Positions 1-5,065 of a stretch of 9,936 nucleotides of DNA are shown here, one piece after another. The DNA is from Desulfurococcales archaeon (lineage in GTDB: Archaea; Thermoproteota; Thermoprotei_A; Sulfolobales; Fervidicoccaceae): assembly GCA_027048265.1 (NCBI GenBank), contig JALTXS010000177.1, positions 1-9,936 on the forward strand, written 5' to 3'. The notes below the pieces were generated by a model that worked only from the letters and a program-made list of their open reading frames with translations, searched no databases and was not told the DNA's origin. Within the stretch, counting starts at the first letter, position 1. Every line of letters starts with the position of its first letter. A program made the translations under genes and the position numbers.

Positions 1-615
1 CATGACTGGTTCCTCGAGCTGGGAGAAGCCCTTCCCGTATACAAGCCCCCACTCAACTTCGTAGCATTGGGCAACCTGGAGAAGACGCTACAGAAGCTCG
101 GGATAAGCCCCGATGCGGTGAAGAACTATAGGATAAACGGGAACGGTGGTAAGAAGCTGCTCCTGCGCTTCCTGACGCCCCACGGAAAGTGGAACATACA
201 CAGCGAGTTCTGGGATAACTTAAGAATGCTTACACTGTTCCGCGGCGGGCAGGTGGTGTGGCTGAACGACGAAGATGCTAAGTGGGCTGGTATAAGCGAC
301 AACGACTGGATTGAGGTTGTCAACGACAACGGTGTTGTAGTCGCAAGGGTCGCCACGAGCCCCAGGATACCCAAGGGCATAGCGATAATGTACCACGCCC
401 AGGAGAGGCACATCTATGCCAGGAAGAGCAAGATAACTGGCAAGAAGGGCGGCATACACAATAGCCCAACCAAGGTGGATCTGAAGCCAACAAAGATGGT
501 TGGAGGATACGCGCAGCTGAGCTACTTCTTCAACTACTACGGCCCAACGGGGGTGAACAGGGACACCCTCGTTATCGTACAACTCCATGAAAAACTCGGC
601 TCCAACCTGGGGTGA
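1..615 (+). CDS. narG: Respiratory nitrate reductase alpha subunit NarG, C-terminal part (5' end outside window)
   Basis: The frame is open from base 1, so this is the last 204 residues of a much larger protein (NarG is usually about 1,200 residues). NarG is the Mo-bisMGD subunit that reduces nitrate to nitrite. The visible part is the C-terminal molybdopterin-dinucleotide-binding domain. It follows E. coli NarG, as I remember it, almost motif by motif: LTPHGKW (about visible residues 58-64), RGGQVVWL, GISDNDWIEV, MYHAQER (130-136), GGIHNS (150-155), then the FNYYG and NRDTLVIV segments near the end. These separate it from periplasmic NapA, DMSO reductases and perchlorate reductase. The N-terminus, which would show a Tat signal and the FS0 cluster ligands, is missing, so the side of the membrane cannot be read from this gene. 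Its TGA stop lies inside the Shine-Dalgarno site of narH. Confidence 0.97.
   Translation, partial: HDWFLELGEALPVYKPPLNFVALGNLEKTLQKLGISPDAVKNYRINGNGGKKLLLRFLTPHGKWNIHSEFWDNLRMLTLFRGGQVVWLNDEDAKWAGISDNDWIEVVNDNGVVVARVATSPRIPKGIAIMYHAQERHIYARKSKITGKKGGIHNSPTKVDLKPTKMVGGYAQLSYFFNYYGPTGVNRDTLVIVQLHEKLGSNLG
609..615 (+). promoter_or_regulatory. Shine-Dalgarno site of narH overlapping the narG stop
   Basis: GGGGTGA contains the TGA stop of narG and ends 6 nt before the narH ATG. It resembles the archaeal anti-16S consensus (GGTGA). The arrangement suggests that terminating NarG ribosomes restart on narH, which fits the 1:1 stoichiometry of the two subunits. Confidence 0.75.
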
Positions 616-621
616 TAGGAA

Positions 622-2049
622 ATGGTTAGAGCACACCTCTCCATGGTAATGGTCCTGGACAAGTGTATAGGGTGCCACACCTGTAGCCTAGCCTGCAAGA
701 ACGTGTGGACCGACAGGGAGGGCCAAGAGTACGCCTGGTGGAACAACGTAGAGACCCGCCCTGGCGTGGGGTACCCCAAAACCTGGGAGAACCAGGACAA
801 GTACGGAGGAGGATGGGTGCTCGAGGACGACAAGCTCAGGCTGAGGCTGGAGAAGGACAAACACTACAAGCCACCCAGCTTGAACGACTACTACAATCCC
901 TTCGACTATGACTATGAGCAGCTCTTCACACAGGAGATACTAGACCAGCAGCCCAGTGCCGACCCCCTAGACATGTACTCCAGGGAGAAGATAGACATAA
1001 AGTGGGGCCCCAACTGGGACGACGACCTGGCTGGTGCAGACGTAATAGCGCCCCATGACCCCAACTGGAACGGGATTGACAAGCAGATTTACCTGAACTT
1101 CAAGGACGTCTTCATGTTCTACCTGCCCAGGATATGCAACCACTGTCTCAACATGGCCTGTGCCCCCGCGTGTCCAAGGAAGGCTGTGTACAAGAGGCCC
1201 GAGGACGGCATAGTCCTGATAGACCAGAACAGCTGCAGGGGCTACAGGTTCTGTGGAATAGCCTGCCCCTACAAGAAGATATACTACAACTGGAAGACGG
1301 GCAAGAGCGAGAAGTGCATCTTCTGCTTCCCCAGGGTGGAGACAGGGCAGCCCCCCGCCTGTACACTGTCGTGTGTAGGAAAGATAAGGTACGTTGGAGT
1401 AGTGCTATACGACGAAACACGGGTGCCCGAAGCAGCCAAGGCGCCCGAGGACCAGCTGGTAAAAGCCCACAGGGAGCTCATACTTGACCCCTTCGACCCC
1501 CAGGTCATCAAGGAGGCCCGCGACGCGGGTGTGCCTGAGAACTTCATAAAGGCCGCGCAGGAGAGCCCCGTCTACTACATGTTCAAGAAATGGGAGCTGG
1601 CACTGCCACTGCACCCCGAGTTCAGGACCCTCCCCATGGTCTTCTACGTGCCCCCGCTGAACCCCGTGATAACCGTGCTGGACCGGAACAACAAGTACAG
1701 CGCCGACTACAACAGCATAATACCAGCCATAGACAAGCTAAGGATCCCCATAAGGTACCTTGCCAACATGTTCGCAGCCGGCAACGAGGAAGAGGTACGC
1801 AAGTCCCTCAAGAGGCTCCTCGCGATAAGGGAGTTCTTCCGCCGCATAGAGGTCGAGGGACAGAGCAAGGCAGAGGCCGCCGCCGTGCTGTCAGAACACG
1901 GCCTTACCGTGAATGACGCGGACATGATGTACAGGTGGCTCGCGCTGGGGAGGAACAGGTGGGTGATACCCACAAGCAAGAAGGAGCTAAGGGTGACATT
2001 AACCCGTCGTGGAAAGGGCCCGGGAATGGGAGGCCGCCAGAGGGGGTGA
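622..2049 (+). CDS. narH: Respiratory nitrate reductase beta (iron-sulfur) subunit NarH
   Basis: Complete 475-residue electron-transfer subunit that carries electrons from the membrane partner to NarG through four Fe-S clusters. The ligand sets are visible: C15, C18, C21, C25 (in DKCIGCHTCSLACKNVW); C172, C175, C180, C184; C205, C211, C215; and C232, C235, C247, C251. The third set has Tyr208 where E. coli NarH has Trp220, so 15 cysteines in total and a [3Fe-4S] FS4 cluster are expected. EYAWWNNVETRPG, DDYYxPFDxDY-like, IKWGPNWDDDL and LALPLHPEFRTLPMV segments match NarH closely. After the usual C-terminal end (IPTSKKEL) there is a basic Gly/Arg/Lys tail of about 20 residues. The ATG is chosen because GGGGTGA lies 6 nt upstream and MVMVLDKCIGC aligns with the family N-terminus. 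The neighbours are narG upstream and the haem subunit 6 nt downstream. Confidence 0.98.
   Translation: MVRAHLSMVMVLDKCIGCHTCSLACKNVWTDREGQEYAWWNNVETRPGVGYPKTWENQDKYGGGWVLEDDKLRLRLEKDKHYKPPSLNDYYNPFDYDYEQLFTQEILDQQPSADPLDMYSREKIDIKWGPNWDDDLAGADVIAPHDPNWNGIDKQIYLNFKDVFMFYLPRICNHCLNMACAPACPRKAVYKRPEDGIVLIDQNSCRGYRFCGIACPYKKIYYNWKTGKSEKCIFCFPRVETGQPPACTLSCVGKIRYVGVVLYDETRVPEAAKAPEDQLVKAHRELILDPFDPQVIKEARDAGVPENFIKAAQESPVYYMFKKWELALPLHPEFRTLPMVFYVPPLNPVITVLDRNNKYSADYNSIIPAIDKLRIPIRYLANMFAAGNEEEVRKSLKRLLAIREFFRRIEVEGQSKAEAAAVLSEHGLTVNDADMMYRWLALGRNRWVIPTSKKELRVTLTRRGKGPGMGGRQRG
2042..2049 (+). promoter_or_regulatory. Shine-Dalgarno site of the haem-subunit gene overlapping the narH stop
   Basis: GGGGGTGA includes the narH TGA stop and lies 6 nt before the ATG at 2056. 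Sequence and spacing are the same as at the narG/narH junction, so the same stop-in-SD device couples the first three subunits. Confidence 0.7.
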
Positions 2050-2055
2050 GTAGCC

Positions 2056-2988
2056 ATGAGGACCAGTTTTGAGGCCCTGGTCCTATCAATACTACTTGGC
2101 ATTACATTGGCCATAAGCCTAACAGTAGGCCCCCTCGTGACAGGGCAGGCGCCTGACGTTACCGCAAAATATGTTGCTGGCAACCTGGTGCAGGACGCCC
2201 AAACTGCCATGAAGGACGTTGCCGTAGAGTACAAGACAGGGCTCACAGCACAGCAGATTGTATACCCCCTCAGCGATCCCGGATCCGCGGAGATCAGTTA
2301 CAACGTCATGCACAATGGAACACACATTGCATTCTACATTAAATGGAAAGATGAGACAAAGGATATGCCCATTGGTGATGTGATAGACCAGTTCCCCGAC
2401 GCAGTAGCCATACAGTTCCCCGTATTCAAGGGAGAGCTACCCTACGTGTGTATGGGTAACACCCAGAACCCTGTCAACATAGTCATGTGGAAGAGCAATA
2501 CAGGCGCAGAAGCACTGGTATCTGCATCGGCGTATGGGAGAGGACAGGTCCAGAGAGAGGCTCTCCAGATGTTCGAGTCCAGAACCCGGCCGATACACAC
2601 TGCTCCACCCGAGGACCAGATATGGTACAGTGACGCTTACTATGATAACGGGGAATGGATGGTGGTTCTGATAAGGCCCTTGGGAAGCACCAGCCCTCTC
2701 ACACCCTCCCTCGAGCCCGGCTCCACTACCAGCATAGTATTCGCGGTATGGGACGGGGCAAAAGATGAAAGAGGCGGACTGAAGAAGACTAGTGGGTGGC
2801 TGACCGTCGAGCTGGAGCAAGCCGCAGCTCCAGCGGAGGCCACAACCCAGACAGTTACCCAGACAAGCACAGTCACCGTAACTGCACCAGGCAAAGGCGG
2901 TGTGCCTGGATGGTTCGTCGAGTTCGCAGTGGTCATAATAGTACTGTTGGCGCTAGCGGTGGTCTACCTGCTCGCGCGGAAGGGTTAG
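2056..2988 (+). CDS. Membrane-anchored haem b gamma-type subunit of the nitrate reductase (ethylbenzene dehydrogenase gamma-like, NarM type)
   Basis: This 310-residue protein has an N-terminal hydrophobic signal (about residues 6-29, EALVLSILLGITLAISL), a beta-rich globular domain, a Thr-rich linker (about 262-282, TQTVTQTSTVTVTAPG) and one C-terminal transmembrane helix (about 285-306) with a short basic RKG end. That topology places the domain outside the cell. The globular part resembles the haem b gamma subunit of ethylbenzene, DMS and selenate/chlorate enzymes: HNGTHIAFYIKWKDET, a DAVAIQFPV segment, PYVCMGNTQNPVNIVMWKS (129-147) and WMVVLIRPL. In EbdC the haem is held by a Met and a Lys; Met133 is a candidate ligand here, and I cannot assign the second. 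I infer that it accepts electrons from the membrane partner and passes them to NarH. In archaeal nar operons this position is often called NarM. Its stop is 5 nt before the next gene. Confidence 0.85.
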   Translation: MRTSFEALVLSILLGITLAISLTVGPLVTGQAPDVTAKYVAGNLVQDAQTAMKDVAVEYKTGLTAQQIVYPLSDPGSAEISYNVMHNGTHIAFYIKWKDETKDMPIGDVIDQFPDAVAIQFPVFKGELPYVCMGNTQNPVNIVMWKSNTGAEALVSASAYGRGQVQREALQMFESRTRPIHTAPPEDQIWYSDAYYDNGEWMVVLIRPLGSTSPLTPSLEPGSTTSIVFAVWDGAKDERGGLKKTSGWLTVELEQAAAPAEATTQTVTQTSTVTVTAPGKGGVPGWFVEFAVVIIVLLALAVVYLLARKG

Positions 2989-2993
2989 CTAAG

Positions 2994-3758
2994 ATGATTT
3001 TTTCCAGGCCCTCAGATAGATACGCTGATTTTTTTCTCTCCCGCCCCTTCCACCTATTCTTGCTTCTTCTATACGCAGTTGAGCTGCTTTTCAACCGTAC
3101 CCTTATGCGTGTCCTTATATTCATACCCCCCAGTGGTATCAGGAGTGCCCTAGAGTTCCTCACCTCATATATGGGTCTCCTAGCGTTGAACGCCACCATA
3201 GTCCTACCATTGGTTGGCATGTTTTTGGGCCTTGGGCTGGGGGTTGGCATTATTTTCCTAGGGGGCCTGGTTGCCGATATTGCTGGGTTGTTCAAGGTCA
3301 AGTACCTCCTCTTACCCCTGGCACTAGTGGTTACATACATGGACAGGAGGCTCCTATGGCCCTCCCTCATCGTAGCGTTAATGGTGTTGTCGTCGAGCTT
3401 CACACACCTGTACCTGGGTTGGCTTGTGACCATACTTTGGGCCCTCTACCCCTTTCCCCAAATAGTAAGAAGGGGTGTTGCTGTGGACAGGTGGACATAC
3501 CTTGCTGTGGCCCTCGCATCTCTGCTGACAGTGGGCCTCCTGGCAAACCCCTATCACGTAGGTCAGGTTTTCATTCTAGCCATGGGTATAGTCAGCCCGT
3601 GGATGCTTCCAATTGCGTTAATCGCCTACGGGCTAGCCCCTCGCTCACGGTTCGCTACAACACTGCTCCTCACGGGCCCGGGGCTCCAGCTCTCCAACCA
3701 GGTCCTCATGCTGGCCTTATTCATGATGGAGGAGGCTAAGAAGAATTCGACTGGTTAG
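2994..3758 (+). CDS. Polytopic membrane protein of the nar operon, family not recognised
   Basis: A 254-residue, very hydrophobic protein with roughly seven or eight membrane segments (approximately 19-36, 57-80, 82-99, 104-116, 122-135, 139-155, 168-184, 190-213, 221-243). It is not a recognisable NarI, which has about five helices and four haem-ligating His; here there are only three His: H20 near the start, H138 in FTHLYLGW and H188 in NPYHVGQVF. A conserved-looking TGPGLQLSNQ segment (about 227-236) lies in the last helix region. I infer from position between the haem subunit and narJ that it is the membrane partner of the reductase, perhaps taking electrons from quinol, or an assembly or nitrate/nitrite transport factor. 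The ATG at 2994 is chosen because it lies 5 nt past the previous stop; upstream in-frame codons would give a 66-residue, non-hydrophobic overlap with the preceding gene. No strong Shine-Dalgarno site is visible, so coupling to the upstream stop is likely. Confidence 0.85.
   Translation: MIFSRPSDRYADFFLSRPFHLFLLLLYAVELLFNRTLMRVLIFIPPSGIRSALEFLTSYMGLLALNATIVLPLVGMFLGLGLGVGIIFLGGLVADIAGLFKVKYLLLPLALVVTYMDRRLLWPSLIVALMVLSSSFTHLYLGWLVTILWALYPFPQIVRRGVAVDRWTYLAVALASLLTVGLLANPYHVGQVFILAMGIVSPWMLPIALIAYGLAPRSRFATTLLLTGPGLQLSNQVLMLALFMMEEAKKNSTG
2998..3035 (+). other. Two oligo-T runs at the 5' end of the membrane protein gene
   Basis: Six T (2998-3003) and seven T (3029-3035) follow directly after the haem-subunit stop, in an otherwise GC-rich operon. 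Archaeal RNA polymerase ends transcription at T-runs without needing a hairpin, so these may act as a partial terminator separating narGH plus the haem subunit from the last two genes. They also encode Phe residues of the membrane protein, so the runs could be chance. Confidence 0.35.
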
Positions 3759-3762
3759 GAAT

Positions 3763-3770
3763 GAGGGGTG
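3763..3770 (+). promoter_or_regulatory. Shine-Dalgarno site deciding the TTG start of narJ
   Basis: GAGGGGTG lies 7 nt before TTG at 3778, the usual spacing. It argues for this TTG as the initiation codon; the nearby ATG at 3761 is out of frame and gives only six codons before a stop. Confidence 0.65.
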
Positions 3771-3777
3771 TTCACAG

Positions 3778-4311
3778 TTGAGAAACATATTCAAGACACT
3801 GTCCGTGCTTCTCAGCTATCCTGGTGAGACCCACAGGGTTCTCTACAAGTATAAGCAGGACCTTGGCGAGATACTAGGCGACGAGGACCCCCAGATAGCT
3901 AGGCTAATCATGGAATTTATGGACAAGACCGACCCTTACAGCATAGATGAGAAGTACGTCAGCCTCTTTGAGATGCCCCCCAAGTGCCCACTGTATGCTC
4001 ACGAGCACCTGCCTAACCAGAAGGAGAGCGAGGTGGGTAACTTTCTGCTGGAGATCAAGATATTTTATAAGGCAAAGGGTCTCGATATTGACGCCTCGAA
4101 GGAGATACCCGATTACCTCCCCGCCATGCTAGAGTATATGGCCAACCTTCTTCCGGGCGATGAGGGTCTTGCCCGCTCGTTTGCTAGGAAATACTTCAAG
4201 CCCTGGATTGGAAGATGGGCAGAGTGCGTCAAGAAGGAAGGGGGAGAGTACGCCCTTCTAGCTGAGGCTGTCATGATGGCCATTGAGAGGGTCCTGGGGG
4301 AGAAGTCATAG
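3778..4311 (+). CDS. narJ: Nitrate reductase assembly chaperone NarJ (TorD/DmsD-like family)
   Basis: Cytoplasmic all-helical chaperone, 177 residues, that binds the NarG N-terminus and holds the enzyme until the Mo cofactor is inserted. Family marks are the N-terminal FKTLSVLLSYPGE, the acidic middle part SLFEMPPKCPLYAHEHLP (about 63-79), and the hallmark EIPDYLPAMLEYMANL (109-124), which matches the E-L-P-D-Y/H-L motif of NarJ. It is shorter than E. coli NarJ (about 236 residues) but within the range of archaeal relatives. The TTG start is supported by GAGGGGTG 7 nt upstream and by alignment of the LSxLLSYP segment near the N-terminus. It is the last gene of the operon; its end overlaps the convergent regulator gene by 6 bp, leaving no room for a separate terminator before that gene. 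Confidence 0.92.
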   Translation: MRNIFKTLSVLLSYPGETHRVLYKYKQDLGEILGDEDPQIARLIMEFMDKTDPYSIDEKYVSLFEMPPKCPLYAHEHLPNQKESEVGNFLLEIKIFYKAKGLDIDASKEIPDYLPAMLEYMANLLPGDEGLARSFARKYFKPWIGRWAECVKKEGGEYALLAEAVMMAIERVLGEKS

Positions 4312-4941
4312 CTCCGTGAGGGCCCGCCACACCGCCTTTGCCTCAGCCCTCCTCAGTACCTCGGCCACGCTTGACTTGGACATGTTAAGCATCCTGGCCA
4401 GGTCGTCCAGGTTCACCTTACGGGGTACGTCGTAGTATCCCGCCCTAACCGCTGTTAGGAGGACCCTCTCCTGGAGGGGGGTCAGGTAGGCTTTGTTGAA
4501 GGGCTTCTCTATTGTAATCTCCACGTTCTCCTTACCCAGCAGGGTCTCAAAGTACTCGGCTATCTGGCGGGCCTTCTTACGAGTTGTGAGTACTGTTAAT
4601 CGGGAAACACCATTGGGGGCAACCGTGGTCCTGAGGAATATCATCTCTGGGTCATAGGAGCTGTACTTACACACCTCGCAGGTCTCTGAGAGGACAAGTG
4701 CTATGTAGGAGTTCTTGGAGAGGCGGCCTCCCTTTATGCGGAGGTTCCTCGAGTTCCTAAGGACATCCACGGCCTCCCTTAGCTTCCTGTTATCACCCTT
4801 TAGCTTAACAAGGTGCGTGGCATGGTTGTCAACAACGCGGTTCTCCAGTATCTCAATCTCGACGTCGACTGGCTTCTTCTTTAGCTCTTTCAGCACATTG
4901 CAGAACTTGTGCTTGAAGATAATATTGACCAGGACAACCAT
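4306..4941 (-). CDS. Bat-type HTH_10 transcriptional regulator with cysteine motif, probable nar regulator
   Basis: A 211-residue protein with a C-terminal HTH_10 (bacterio-opsin-activator-like) DNA-binding domain at about 153-205: LTPLQERVLLTAVRAGYYDVP, then NLDDLARMLNMSKSSVAEVLRRAE, which is close to the family pattern. The N-terminal two-thirds is a sensor-like domain without a family I can name; it contains C14 and a C88-x-x-C91 pair, able in principle to bind metal or a redox cofactor. In haloarchaea the HTH_10 protein NarO, with an N-terminal Cys-rich motif, activates denitrification genes, so by position and architecture this may regulate the adjacent nar operon in response to oxygen or nitrogen oxides. 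That role is inference. The ATG at 4941 is preceded by GGAGAAGTGAG, a reasonable ribosome site. It is convergent with narJ, overlapping by 6 bp. Confidence 0.88.
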   Translation of the reverse strand: MVVLVNIIFKHKFCNVLKELKKKPVDVEIEILENRVVDNHATHLVKLKGDNRKLREAVDVLRNSRNLRIKGGRLSKNSYIALVLSETCEVCKYSSYDPEMIFLRTTVAPNGVSRLTVLTTRKKARQIAEYFETLLGKENVEITIEKPFNKAYLTPLQERVLLTAVRAGYYDVPRKVNLDDLARMLNMSKSSVAEVLRRAEAKAVWRALTEL

Positions 4942-5017
4942 CTCACTTCTCCTTTCGTCACCCGGTGGTGTATTCCTTGTTTCTTCTCTTTTAAGACGTG
5001 GTGGTAAAAAGTTTTCA

Positions 5018-5023
5018 TATAAA
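5018..5023 (-). promoter_or_regulatory. Probable TATA box of the HTH_10 regulator
   Basis: On the minus strand this reads TTTATA (TTTATATG in context), preceded by A/T-rich BRE-like sequence. A start about 26 nt downstream would fall near 4994 and leave a leader of roughly 50 nt before the ATG at 4941. The surrounding gap is uniformly AT-rich, so exact placement is uncertain. Confidence 0.45.
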
Positions 5024-5028
5024 TAATA

Positions 5029-5053
5029 ATTTTAGAAATATATTTACTAAAAT
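5029..5053. repeat. AT-rich dyad between regulator and aminotransferase genes
   Basis: ATTTTAG (5029-5035) and CTAAAAT (5047-5053) form a perfect 7-bp inverted repeat around AAATATATTT (5036-5045), which is itself a perfect palindrome. For the regulator gene it sits directly upstream of the TATA box, where an activator or autoregulatory site would lie. It could equally be part of the 3' end signal of the aminotransferase gene. Confidence 0.45.
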
Positions 5054-5060
5054 AAAAACC
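5047..5060 (-). terminator. T-rich 3' end signal of the aminotransferase gene
   Basis: Read on the minus strand, the sequence starting 5 nt after the stop codon is GGTTTTTATTTTAG. This fits an archaeal oligo-T terminator, without a GC-rich hairpin. Confidence 0.45.
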
Positions 5061-5065
5061 CTCAG

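Noticed and set aside
1707..2246. Long open frame on the minus strand opposite narH and the haem subunit
   Set aside because: It is antisense to two well-recognised genes and its translation shows no domain; GC-rich codon structure explains its openness. The same holds for the other opposite-strand frames at 126-413, 220-678, 537-860, 2437-2820, 2933-3433 and 9395-9878.
2796..2993. Upstream extension of the membrane protein reading frame to an ATG at 2796
   Set aside because: It overlaps the haem-subunit gene by 193 bases in another frame and adds a polar, Arg/Ser-rich stretch unlike the rest; ATG 2994, 5 nt after the previous stop, fits better.
2994..3758. Calling the membrane protein NarI
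   Set aside because: Helix number, His count and His spacing do not match the di-haem NarI pattern, and the haem b role is already filled by the preceding gene.
3761..3781. ATG at 3761 as start of narJ or as a leader peptide
   Set aside because: It is out of frame with narJ and gives only six codons; nothing supports a function.
4301..4320. Hairpin or bidirectional terminator between narJ and the regulator
   Set aside because: The two genes overlap by 6 bp, and no T-run or stem is visible on either strand at the junction.
4715..5026. Plus-strand open frame across the regulator 5' end and the AT-rich gap
   Set aside because: Its translation is a Ser/Leu/Thr/Phe-rich shadow of the regulator gene and it runs into the promoter region; no ribosome site was seen.
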